From positions 1 to 35,226 of the forward strand of contig NZ_JACXAE010000017.1 of assembly GCF_014698965.1 (NCBI RefSeq): a DNA stretch of 35,226 bases, in the 5' to 3' direction. The notes beneath the pieces were generated by a model. The model was not told the origin of the DNA. It was given only the letters and a program-made list of their open reading frames with translations, and did no database searches. Every line of letters starts with the position of its first letter. Position 1 is the stretch's first letter. The translations under genes and the position numbers were made by a program. Below are positions 23,084 to 30,571 of this stretch, one piece after another. The stretch comes from Iningainema tapete BLCC-T55 (lineage in GTDB: Bacteria; Cyanobacteriota; Cyanobacteriia; Cyanobacteriales; Nostocaceae).

Positions 23084-24742
23084 ATGGCTAGTTTACTGCA
23101 CCGGCTTTCAGATTTCATAGACGGTGATTTTGCTGATAGCGACTTGTCTCCTAGCTATTGGTATGAAGGGCGTTGTTCTCAAGGTGAGTTACTGAGATTG
23201 CCCCGCACTCCAAAGGCAGAGGCGATCGCTCGCGGTTTAATGCAACACCTTACCACACATGAGCGTTATTCTCAAGAGGGTAAGATGTATGGTATACTAC
23301 TAGTTGAACTACCATACGGTGAACAACGAGTAATCAAAGCTTTCTCCGGGCTGCTGAATGGTTGCAGCACAGTAGAAGGTTGGGTGCCACCAATTCCCGG
23401 TAGAAATCAAGTTGCCCTCGAAGAGGAACACACCTTAGCTGTTTTGGAAGCTATCAAGCTCGAACTTATTACCTTAAAGCAACTTCCTCAACGACAGCAG
23501 TACGAAACCCTTGCTCACGAGTTTGAGCAGCGTTTGCAAGAGTTAAACTTAAACCATCGCGATCGCAAACAGCAACGACAAGAAAAACGTCAGATATTCT
23601 CCACAACACTAACTGGAGTTGCCCTCACTTCTGCCTTGGAACAACTTGACGAAGAAAGTCGCCAAGATGGAATTGAGCGAAAAATACTCAAGCGCCAACG
23701 AGATGAAATGTTGCAGCCCCTCAAGCAACTAATTGAAGCAGCAGATGCGCGGATCAGAGAACTTAAACAACAGCGTAAAGAAATGTCTCGCCAACTCCAA
23801 GCACAGATGCACGCTGCTTACTCGTTGATGAATTTTTTCGGCAAGTCACGTTCTTTACAGCAATTAATGCCGTCTAACTCAATGCCCACTGGTACAGGAG
23901 ATTGCTGCGCTCCAAAGCTACTCCATTATGCCGCAACTCATCAGCTAAAACCATTGGCAATGGCAGAGTTTTGGTGGGGAGTGTCATCTATTAATCAAGA
24001 GAAAATTCCTGGACAATTTTACGGGGCTTGTGTAGAAAGATGTCAGCCATTGATGGGGTTTCTCCTTTCTGGATTACCCAATCCAGATGTAGAGACGTTG
24101 CAGGCAACGTCTCTACCACCAATTATTTATGAAGACGAATGGTTGATTGCTGTGAACAAACCACCAGGGCTACTATCAGTTCCAGGTCGTAAAAGCGATC
24201 GCCAAGATAGTATCCTCAGTCGTTTACAAAATTCCCGAACGGATGGTAATCAGCTTACCACTGTCCATCGTTTAGATCAAGAAACATCTGGTATTCTTCT
24301 GTTAGCGCGTGATGAGCAAACGATGCGTCAACTTAGTAAACAGTTTCAGGAACGCCAAGTTCATAAGGTATATGAGGCTGTACTTTCCGGTTGTGTTACA
24401 ACTGATCGAGGTGTGATTGAATTACCATTATGGGGAGATCCTTTGAATCGTCCGTATCAAAAGGTTGATTTGCAGTACGGGAAAGCTTGTGTGACTCACT
24501 TTCAAGTGATGGCAAGGGAAGGAGAGTATACTAGGGTGGAGTTTATGCCGCTAACAGGGCGCACTCATCAATTGAGGGTTCATGCTGCTGATGCTAGAGG
24601 GCTTGGGATTCCTATTTTGGGCGATCGTCTTTATGGGTGTTGTGTAGGAGCTAGTCGTTTACATTTGCACGCGAGGGAGGTTTGTTTTGAGCATCCTTGG
24701 TTGGGGGAATCTCTTCATTTACGGGTGAAGACGCCTTTTTAG
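23084..24742 (+). CDS. RluA-family pseudouridine synthase with long N-terminal region
   Basis: This 552-residue protein isomerises uridine to pseudouridine in RNA. The catalytic domain covers about residues 345-550: YEDEWLIAVNKPPGLLSVPG, the active-site TVHRLDQETSGILLLA (catalytic Asp in HRLD), QVHKVYEAVLSG and PLTGRTHQLRVHA. The first 330 residues are an extra region with a Gln/Glu/Arg-rich coiled coil at about 125-245 and an FYGACVERCQPLMGFLL segment; long forms like this are common in cyanobacteria. Between the two, residues NPDVETLQATSLP come from a perfect 28-base palindrome (24089-24116) inserted in frame. RNA target unknown. Confidence 0.92.
   Translation: MASLLHRLSDFIDGDFADSDLSPSYWYEGRCSQGELLRLPRTPKAEAIARGLMQHLTTHERYSQEGKMYGILLVELPYGEQRVIKAFSGLLNGCSTVEGWVPPIPGRNQVALEEEHTLAVLEAIKLELITLKQLPQRQQYETLAHEFEQRLQELNLNHRDRKQQRQEKRQIFSTTLTGVALTSALEQLDEESRQDGIERKILKRQRDEMLQPLKQLIEAADARIRELKQQRKEMSRQLQAQMHAAYSLMNFFGKSRSLQQLMPSNSMPTGTGDCCAPKLLHYAATHQLKPLAMAEFWWGVSSINQEKIPGQFYGACVERCQPLMGFLLSGLPNPDVETLQATSLPPIIYEDEWLIAVNKPPGLLSVPGRKSDRQDSILSRLQNSRTDGNQLTTVHRLDQETSGILLLARDEQTMRQLSKQFQERQVHKVYEAVLSGCVTTDRGVIELPLWGDPLNRPYQKVDLQYGKACVTHFQVMAREGEYTRVEFMPLTGRTHQLRVHAADARGLGIPILGDRLYGCCVGASRLHLHAREVCFEHPWLGESLHLRVKTPF
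24089..24116. repeat. perfect 28-base palindromic repeat inside a coding region
   Basis: GTAGAGACGTTGC (24089-24101) and GCAACGTCTCTAC (24104-24116) are exact reverse complements around AG. The motif gtagagacgttgc is a widely dispersed cyanobacterial repeat. Here it lies in the linker of the pseudouridine synthase gene and is read through without a stop. Confidence 0.9.
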
Positions 24743-24756
24743 GATTTATTTTCTCA

Positions 24757-24790
24757 CGCATTCGGCGGAGCCGTTCCCGCAGGGTAGGCG
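24757..24790. repeat. short dispersed repeat after the pseudouridine synthase gene
   Basis: The stretch cgcattcggcggagccgttc, continuing cccgcagggtaggcg, contains the hairpin CGGC-GGA-GCCG (24763-24773). It is a typical short dispersed repeat. It seems to interrupt a run of ctcacgca...cgctaagacgctaag, itself a common repeat. It lies 15 bases past the stop codon. Confidence 0.6.
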
Positions 24791-24908
24791 CTAAGACGCT
24801 AAGAAGAAGGCTATTTTAGCTATAGAAAGCGACCCATGCACAAACCGGGCCGCTTAGCAATAAAATTTTTTCTAATAGAAGTTTGGATGTTGGAGTGCGG
24901 CACAGTTG

Positions 24909-25100
24909 TCAATCCTGTATCAGACCATCTTCGATCATGCCACGAATGATCCACTCTCTCAGCCGCTCAGAACGGTTATCTAGTTGCAAAATTACACATT
25001 CATATTTTTTTGGCATTCGTAATGAGAAGGATTTACCGTCGGATGCTATTCCAAGACCTTGACCTTTGAAATAAGTTGCTTCTTTTCCACGACCAGCCAT
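24909..25100 (-). CDS. small protein of unknown function
   Basis: This 63-residue protein begins MAGRGKEATYFKGQGLGIAS, with AAGGGA about 12 bases before the ATG. It continues SFSLRMPKKYECVILQLDN and RSERLREWIIRGMIEDGL. A strand followed by two helices with S-E-R-L-R-E-W-I suggests a ribbon-helix-helix or similar DNA-binding fold, perhaps an orphan antitoxin or plasmid-type regulator. That is inference; I do not recognise a family. No partner gene lies beside it, and the divergent small gene at 25252 is 150 bases away. Confidence 0.55.
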   Translation of the reverse strand: MAGRGKEATYFKGQGLGIASDGKSFSLRMPKKYECVILQLDNRSERLREWIIRGMIEDGLIQD

Positions 25101-25162
25101 AAAACTTTTCCCTTAACTACTTGACTACGCTGTACACGCGGTTTTAATATAATAACGTTAAT

Positions 25163-25201
25163 AACCACCGCTTAGCTTTTGGCTGAGGTAGGCGGTGGGT
25201 T
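25163..25201. promoter_or_regulatory. long imperfect hairpin upstream of a small gene
   Basis: AACCACCGC (25163-25171) pairs with GCGGTGGGTT (25192-25201) with one bulge, and CTTAGC with GCTGAG inside it around a TTTT loop. It could be a leader hairpin, or a terminal hairpin left by an IS200/IS605-type element; no transposase is visible. Confidence 0.4.
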
Positions 25202-25220
25202 CCAAATAATATCTAGACCA

Positions 25221-25244
25221 AGACGTTAATAAACGTCTAGGAGA
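25221..25244 (+). promoter_or_regulatory. hairpin adjoining the ribosome-binding site
   Basis: AGACGTT (25221-25227) and AACGTCT (25232-25238) form a perfect 7-pair stem with an AATA loop. It is followed at once by the Shine-Dalgarno AGGAGA (25239-25244), 7 bases before ATG 25252. Such a placement could affect translation. Confidence 0.5.
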
Positions 25245-25251
25245 CATCATC

Positions 25252-25515
25252 ATGTACAAACATATTACCAAAACTTTCAATAAAGTTACAATAGGTATGC
25301 TGCGCCATAACGTCAAAGAATTACTGGGCGTGCTAGATACCAAATTGGTCAAAAAGTGGGCGTTAGAGCATGGGATGGGGAAGTTGGATATGCGACGCAA
25401 GTACTGCTGGCAAATGGTGTTAGATGCTGTGTTTGTGTGGATTAATAAAGGCGACAGAAGTCTATGCGGTGTTGGTGCAGGTTATGAACAGCTTGAGTGG
25501 GCAGCAGCAGCTTAG
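25252..25515 (+). CDS. small orphan protein of unknown function
   Basis: This 87-residue protein begins MYKHITKTFNKVTIGMLRHN, with a good AGGAGA 7 bases before the ATG, so it is probably translated. It continues KELLGVLDTKLVKKWALEHG, then MGKLDMRRKYCWQMVLDAVF and an alanine tail. It is basic and helical with no signal peptide or membrane helix. I do not recognise the family. Two hairpins lie in its leader. It converges with the DUF4336 gene, whose stop is only 8 bases beyond. Confidence 0.6.
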   Translation: MYKHITKTFNKVTIGMLRHNVKELLGVLDTKLVKKWALEHGMGKLDMRRKYCWQMVLDAVFVWINKGDRSLCGVGAGYEQLEWAAAA

Positions 25516-25523
25516 TCACCACA

Positions 25524-26717
25524 TTATTTTAGCTGCTTTGGTGGTGGTACGATGCCAAGTTTGTTGAGAAGAGTATCGATTTTGTTGAGTAGTTTGAAGT
25601 CTTTTTGGGGTAAGGGGTAATTGTTGGTGTGGGCATCTAAGAAGGAGAATGCTTGTCTGAATTGGTACGGTTGTGCTTTGATGGGTGAGTCAAAGTGACA
25701 TGGTATGATTTGATTGAAGTCCCAAGTTGCGATTCGCTCAGCCCATTCGATGGTTTCTTTGGGGGCGCGATTGAGGATGAGTGTTTGTAAGATTGGTGCG
25801 ACAAACAAACGTCCATCTCCTTGCAGTGCGTTGAATGATTGTTTCCAGTCGGAGTTCCATTGGAAGGGAAATAACCCGAAATAAGCTTTTTTTGAACGTT
25901 CTGGTGCTTTGAGGGCATTGCGAAATACTTCATTCCATGAGGGTACTTCTAACACGCTTGGTTGGAAGTACAATGCAAACAGTGATATACGCTGCCATCC
26001 TTTACGGCGATTTTCTGGATTGTCTTCTACTATGTCAAAGGCTTTGTCTTTGGCATGAAATAATAGGGGGTATGGATCTAATTGAACGATCGCTGGTGGT
26101 TCTTCTGGTACGGAAACTACTGAGTCTGTTACTAACAGGGTGTGCGATCGCTTGTGAAAAAAAGCCACTTCTGCAAATCTTCCTGGTCCAAGGTCAATTA
26201 TACCCAGGATCGCGTAGTCAAATTCATTGGCAAAGGGGGTTTTGCTGCTATCTTCTGGAAGTAAGGAAGTTCGTCGGGCAGGCAAGCCCAGCCAACTCAG
26301 TGGTAGGTTGAGAGGGAAACTCCACTGCCCAGGAGCTACATATACTTGCGCGTTGGGAAAGTATCTGGCAAAGGGACCAACGAAGACTTTGTGTTCTAGA
26401 CCAGAAATGGTCGGCAGGATGATATACTTAACTTCACCGTGTTCTGCTGCTAACTCTTTTACTAATCGGATACATTCTGGAGTGGGGGCGACGGGCGCAT
26501 ATATCAGTAGTCCACCTTCTTCTAGTTTAACTACCGTCATCCGAATCGGCACGACAACGTAGAAGATTCCTTGAATCTGATCGAAAGTCCAGATGGTATC
26601 TTTAACTACTTCTTTGCGGATAGTACGTCGGATACCGTAGGGGTAGATTGGCAAAGCCAACCAGAACCGCCATGAAAAGTCATTGGGATGAATTTTTCCT
26701 TGCGTTTCTTGCGCCAC
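25524..26717 (-). CDS. DUF4336 family protein
   Basis: This 397-residue protein matches DUF4336, a cyanobacterial and plant family with a metallo-beta-lactamase-like outline. Visible features are GIFYVVVPIRMTVVKLEEGG, LLIYAPVAPTPECIRLVKEL, EVKYIILPTISGLEHKVFVG (the place of the first metal motif), FFHKRSHTLLVTDSVVSVP and the late IIPCHFDSPIK. Not all His/Asp ligands of true lactamase-fold hydrolases are evident. No signal peptide or membrane helix is clear. The enzyme activity is unknown. It has ATG start and normal length. The ogt-alkA pair upstream is in the same direction, only 37 bases away, so co-transcription is possible. Confidence 0.88.
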   Translation of the reverse strand: MAQETQGKIHPNDFSWRFWLALPIYPYGIRRTIRKEVVKDTIWTFDQIQGIFYVVVPIRMTVVKLEEGGLLIYAPVAPTPECIRLVKELAAEHGEVKYIILPTISGLEHKVFVGPFARYFPNAQVYVAPGQWSFPLNLPLSWLGLPARRTSLLPEDSSKTPFANEFDYAILGIIDLGPGRFAEVAFFHKRSHTLLVTDSVVSVPEEPPAIVQLDPYPLLFHAKDKAFDIVEDNPENRRKGWQRISLFALYFQPSVLEVPSWNEVFRNALKAPERSKKAYFGLFPFQWNSDWKQSFNALQGDGRLFVAPILQTLILNRAPKETIEWAERIATWDFNQIIPCHFDSPIKAQPYQFRQAFSFLDAHTNNYPLPQKDFKLLNKIDTLLNKLGIVPPPKQLK

Positions 26718-26754
26718 TCCGCCATGCCCCTATAAGATTATGTTGCACGAAATA

Positions 26755-27267
26755 TTATATTACAGATGGCAAATTCACGCCTTCATGCCGAAGTAACCAG
26801 CGTTTATACTCCAGCCCACCTGCATATCCTGTCAGGCTATTTTTACCAATTACCCGATGACAGGGCAATACAATCGCTACTGGATTGAGCGAATTTGTCA
26901 TCCCCACGGCACGGTAAGATGTTGGTCTACCAATTTTCTGAGCCAATTCCCCATAGGTGATAACCGTGCCAAATGGAATTGAACGTAAAGTCTGCCAAAC
27001 AAGCTGTTGAAAAGGAGTTCCACCCGTACTGACAGGAATCTCATCAACGCTGCTCAAATCTCCTGATAGATACGCATGGATGAGCGAACTAAACTCTTGA
27101 GGATTCGCCTTTTCAATCAACTTAACCTTACCATATCGTTTCTCTAATAGTTTAATCATGCGCGACTCATAACCAGCAAAGTCAAGCGCACATAGCTTTT
27201 CTCCATCTGAAACAATCAAAATTTGCCCCATCTGGAAATCAATTTTGTCCCAGAGAAATTCTCTCAT
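26755..27267 (-). CDS. ogt: methylated-DNA--protein-cysteine methyltransferase
   Basis: This 170-residue protein removes alkyl groups from O6-alkylguanine by transfer to its own Cys in a suicide reaction. The active site is IVLPCHRVIGKN, preceded by the helix-turn-helix TPFQQLVWQTLRSIPFGTVI and YGELAQKIGRPTSYRAVG, and followed by TGYAGGLEYKRWLLRHEG. All the conserved elements of Ogt/MGMT are present. Its ATG overlaps the stop of the alkA-like gene by 4 bases, so it is the second gene of an alkylation-repair operon. The N-terminal 60 residues are the usual poorly conserved Ogt domain. Confidence 0.95.
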   Translation of the reverse strand: MREFLWDKIDFQMGQILIVSDGEKLCALDFAGYESRMIKLLEKRYGKVKLIEKANPQEFSSLIHAYLSGDLSSVDEIPVSTGGTPFQQLVWQTLRSIPFGTVITYGELAQKIGRPTSYRAVGMTNSLNPVAIVLPCHRVIGKNSLTGYAGGLEYKRWLLRHEGVNLPSVI

Positions 27268-28487
27268 GCTGATAACATCTCCTCCTTAGGTAGGGTTGAC
27301 ACATTAGACCATAAATGTATTGCAGCATATGCTCGCCAGGGACGCCAAGCCTGAGAGACTTCCACAAACTGCGCTTTTGTCACAGGTTTTCCCAGAGCTT
27401 TCATTGCTTGCAACAATCCCAAATCATTTGCTGGGAATGCATCTGGTTCTCGTAGCGCCCGTATGGCGATGTATTGTGCTGTCCACTCACCAATTCCCGG
27501 CAATTGGCAGAGTGTATGAACCGCGTCATTCAAAGTGGGAAAATGCGTCAAAAATTGAGGGTTTTGGGCAACGGCTGTAGATAAGGCAGCGATCGCAACT
27601 GCTTTAGGGCGCGTGATTCCCAGTGTTGTCAAATCTGCTTGTGCCAGAACGGATGGGGGCGGAAACACAAACCTCAAGTCAGCATTCCAAAGATTTTCCA
27701 CCGCCAACGGTTCTCCATAAGTTGCTACCAAACGACTGAAGATCGTTGTAGCAGCTGCAACGCTAATTTGTTGACCTATAATTGCCCTAACAGCTAGTTC
27801 AAAATTGTCCCAAGCACCAGGAATCCGCAATCCTGGTTGCATCTCAATCAGATGCGTGAGGATGGGATCGCGCCTCAGATGGGCAGAAATTTCTGCTATA
27901 TTTGCACTCAAATCGAACATTTGCCGTAGTCGCTCGACAATTTGCGCTAGTAGAGTTACTTTCGGAAAGCAAATGTTGGCTTGGAGATAGTTTTGTCCGG
28001 AAACAGGACAGATTTCTACTACACCGTGATGTCCATTAAGAGAGATTGTCCGTCGATAACTATTTATTCTTACTGACTCCAGTCCTGGTGTTGCTCTGTT
28101 CATGAAAAAACTGATTAACGCTGCCCAGTTATATGGGGGGCTAAAGGGTAGCTTGAGTGAGATGTTTAGTGTGGAGTCTAACTGTGGAATCTTTTGTCGT
28201 CGTAAGTCACTTGGCGAGCGCCCATAAGTCTTGAAAATCACATCATTAAAGCGGCGAATACTAGTAAACCCTGCTGCCATAGCTACGTCTGTCATTGATA
28301 AAGCTGTTTCATTAATTAGTTGCTTGGCAAATAGAAGCCGCCGCATTTGTGCTACCGCAACTGGTGAAGTACCGAGATGCTTAGTGAAAAGTTGTCGCAA
28401 GTGGCGAGATCCTACACCCAGTCGTGTCGCCAATTCTTCAACTGTACCATCATCCAAAGCACCTTCGGCAATCAAATTCAAGTTCAT
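27264..28487 (-). CDS. alkA: AraC-AlkA fusion lacking the Ada sensor domain
   Basis: This 407-residue protein joins an AraC-type helix-turn-helix (residues about 1-97: ELATRLGVGSRHLRQLFTKH, TDVAMAAGFTSIRRFNDVIF) to an AlkA glycosylase (about 110-400) with the helix-hairpin-helix LPGIGEWTAQYIAIRAL and the catalytic Asp of FPANDLGLLQAM. It removes alkylated purines. The common form of this fusion starts with an Ada methyl-phosphotriester domain of about 85 residues whose Cys cluster senses damage. Here the protein begins at MNLNLIAEGALDDGTVEEL and no remnant of that domain is seen upstream. So it is truncated or a sensor-less variant. It is transcribed ahead of ogt. Confidence 0.88.
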   Translation of the reverse strand: MNLNLIAEGALDDGTVEELATRLGVGSRHLRQLFTKHLGTSPVAVAQMRRLLFAKQLINETALSMTDVAMAAGFTSIRRFNDVIFKTYGRSPSDLRRQKIPQLDSTLNISLKLPFSPPYNWAALISFFMNRATPGLESVRINSYRRTISLNGHHGVVEICPVSGQNYLQANICFPKVTLLAQIVERLRQMFDLSANIAEISAHLRRDPILTHLIEMQPGLRIPGAWDNFELAVRAIIGQQISVAAATTIFSRLVATYGEPLAVENLWNADLRFVFPPPSVLAQADLTTLGITRPKAVAIAALSTAVAQNPQFLTHFPTLNDAVHTLCQLPGIGEWTAQYIAIRALREPDAFPANDLGLLQAMKALGKPVTKAQFVEVSQAWRPWRAYAAIHLWSNVSTLPKEEMLSA

Positions 28488-28538
28488 GGCAGCAATTTAA
28501 ATGCATCTCTGTAGCATAAAGCTGACAAATATAAACTG

Positions 28539-29226
28539 CTAGCTATTTTCGGAACTTATATCATTATATTCTAAATCACAGCGATCGCGTTCCAATTTAT
28601 ATATATTTACCATGGGCACAATGTTTGGGGAGTCGAAGGCGTTACTTAGATTTTTTTCCGAATAAACTATAGAAATTGGAGCCGTATAGATAATTGTACA
28701 ATTTAGTCCTTGTAACTGAGCTACGTATTCAAAGAATAGATGATTGCCAACATTGGGTGGCACTCTATCTAAATTATCAAAAATGATTAACAATCCCTTT
28801 TGGTATTCCGGGTATTTCTGCCTAATTTTTACAAAAGCATTATTTAACAAAAGATTAATATCTGCTTGCCAACGCCCAATATTTTTTTGTAGAGTCTGAC
28901 GAATTGTTGTTTTTGATACAGATCATTGATATAGGGATATGATTTCTGTACAGGATGTTTGAGTTTAATTTCGACGGGATGACTTAATTTAGAATTGAGT
29001 TCAGAATCGGTTTTAAGAGGTAACAAATTATTAGCACTACTTACTTCAACCCCTTTTGGTTGGATAAAATCAACTTGGGTTGAAAATCCTTGACAATTGT
29101 ACCAGGTTGATTTTCATCAATGGTTTGTTGGCGCAGCAATTGTTCTTCTTCTTCTGTTAAAGTAGGAAGTTCAGAATCGCAACTACTGCTAAATCGTGCA
29201 AAAAAGTCTTTTATAAGAGGTAAAAC
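28539..29226 (-). pseudogene. decayed P-loop ATPase gene
   Basis: Minus-strand pieces of one protein lie in several frames. From 29226 inward they read KDFFARFSSSCDSELPTLTE, EEEQLLRQQTIDENQPGTIV, then VDFIQPKGVEVSSANNLLPL, VEIKLKHPVQKSYPYINDLY, TTIRQTLQKNIGRWQADINL and, in 28850-28539, KIRQKYPEYQKGLLIIFDNL with DRVPPNVGNHLFFEYVAQLQ. IIFDNLDR is a Walker B motif. Shifts lie near 28910 and 29090. I recall a cyanobacterial AAA/P-loop ATPase with this sequence, but the Walker A part and the C-terminus are missing. Open frames of 103 and 60 codons within it are fragments, not genes. Confidence 0.72.
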
Positions 29227-29247
29227 TACTTTGGTTGCAAAGCCTTT

Positions 29248-29784
29248 ATGAATAATACCACTCGCCTAAAAATGCTCTTAGCTGATTCACCTGTTGGCAC
29301 TGTATTACCAGCCATTGCGCAAGTAAACCTCCCTAACTGGTGGTTGGCTGGCGGTGCAGTGCGTAACACAGTTTGGCATTCCATCTTTGGCAAGGAATGT
29401 AGTTTATTTATCAAAGATTTTGATATTGCATTTTTTGATGCACAAGGGGAGCGCTCTCAAGAACTAGCAGCAAAGGCAAACCTCACAGAACAATTTCCTG
29501 ACTACCAGTTTGATGTCAAAAATCAAGCCAGCTTTGCTCGTTGGCGTGCAGGTCGCATAATTTATACTAGTACTGAGGATGGGATCTCAAATTGGCTCCA
29601 CACTGCTACTGCTGTAGGAGTTAGGCTAGATGCACTTGGGGAATGGCAATTTTTTACGCCTTACGGTTTAGATGACTTGTTTGCTGGTATTATTCGACCT
29701 ACGCCAGCAAATACTTCTAACCCAGATGCTCATAAAAAGGCTGCTGATTTTCTGCAAAAATGTCCCTGCCTACAACTAGTATAA
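29248..29784 (+). CDS. nucleotidyltransferase-family protein
   Basis: This 178-residue protein matches the COG3575-type putative nucleotidyltransferases: LPNWWLAGGAVRNTVWHSIF, then KDFDIAFFDAQGERS (D-x-D metal ligands) and the conserved NWLHTATAVGVRLDALGEWQ with FTPYGLDDLFAGIIRPTP. G-G-A-V-R-N followed by D-x-D is the nucleotidyltransferase core. The substrate is unknown. The start is ATG 29248 and the length is normal. It lies beside the decayed ATPase, on the opposite strand, and ends just before a small ggcagag repeat (29787-29808). Confidence 0.85.
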   Translation: MNNTTRLKMLLADSPVGTVLPAIAQVNLPNWWLAGGAVRNTVWHSIFGKECSLFIKDFDIAFFDAQGERSQELAAKANLTEQFPDYQFDVKNQASFARWRAGRIIYTSTEDGISNWLHTATAVGVRLDALGEWQFFTPYGLDDLFAGIIRPTPANTSNPDAHKKAADFLQKCPCLQLV

Positions 29785-29821
29785 GAAGGCAGAGGGCAGA
29801 GGGCAGAAAGTAAGACAGTCG

Positions 29822-30505
29822 CTACGATTTATCACTAGCTTTTTGTTGCAAGTAGGCAACTAACTGTTCTCCTGCTGTATCAATGTGTCGTTTGAGTAGT
29901 TTAATAGCAGCTTTGCTATCCCGTTGACGACAAGCATCTAAGATTTGATAATGTTCTTTTTGCGATCGCTCTAAGTAATCCATCTGCGCCATTTGTAGAC
30001 GTACATAGCGATCGACATTCACATGGAGGTTTTTAATCATCGTCAGTAGTCGTGGGCGCTGGGCAGTTGCGTAGAGTGTCGCATGAAATTCCCAGTTTAA
30101 TTTTGCTAACAAACCAGCCTCTGTTGTTTGATTTGTTGTTTCCAAAATCACTGCTGCTTTTTCTATATCCTGTTCGGTTAACTGAGAAATTGCCAACTGC
30201 ATCGCTTTCACCTCCAACGCGCTACGAATCTCGCAGATTTCTTGCGCTTCGGCAGGCGTTAGTACCGATACTGTCGCTCCTCGATTGAGATGGAGCGTTA
30301 CCAATCCGGATGCCTCTAGCTGCTTGAGTGCTTCTCGCACAGGGATGCGACTGACTCCAAACTGAGTGGCGATTTCATCTTGTCTTAAGGATTGTCCTTC
30401 CTGAAAAATACCACGTAGAATCGCTTCTCGCAAAGCGTCGGCAATTAAATCTGGGGTACTGCGTTGTTGTTGCAGCACGTTGGCTGCTAGGTCATTTATG
30501 TTCAT
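29822..30505 (-). CDS. GntR-family (FadR type) transcriptional regulator
   Basis: This protein of about 227 residues has an N-terminal winged helix-turn-helix ([40 protein letters not shown]) and a helical FCD effector-binding domain ([60 protein letters not shown]). FCD regulators usually respond to organic acids. I chose ATG at 30505 ([14 protein letters not shown]); the longer frame would run through the operator. It is divergent from the LeuA-type gene across two TTGTATACAA sites, so it probably represses itself and that gene. Confidence 0.9.
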   Translation of the reverse strand: MNINDLAANVLQQQRSTPDLIADALREAILRGIFQEGQSLRQDEIATQFGVSRIPVREALKQLEASGLVTLHLNRGATVSVLTPAEAQEICEIRSALEVKAMQLAISQLTEQDIEKAAVILETTNQTTEAGLLAKLNWEFHATLYATAQRPRLLTMIKNLHVNVDRYVRLQMAQMDYLERSQKEHYQILDACRQRDSKAAIKLLKRHIDTAGEQLVAYLQQKASDKS

Positions 30506-30512
30506 AATATAT

Positions 30513-30538
30513 ATTGTATACAAAAAATTGTATACAAT
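30513..30538. promoter_or_regulatory. double palindromic operator between gntR and leuA
   Basis: TTGTATACAA occurs at 30514-30523 and again at 30528-30537, 14 bases apart, within a larger symmetric block. Each copy fits the GntR/FadR half-site pattern T-N-G-T...A-C-N-A. The block lies 8 bases from the gntR start and 34 from the leuA start, suited to shared repression. Binding is inferred. Confidence 0.8.
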
Positions 30539-30571
30539 ATCCAAAGTAATTGGATTAGACGAGAACAAATT

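Noticed and set aside
25937-26562. Two plus-strand frames of 124 and 111 codons
   Set aside because: Both are antisense to the well-supported DUF4336 gene and contain no recognisable motif.
28539-29026. Two minus-strand frames of 103 and 60 codons taken as separate genes
   Set aside because: They are fragments of one ATPase in different frames; the join and the missing ends point to a pseudogene.
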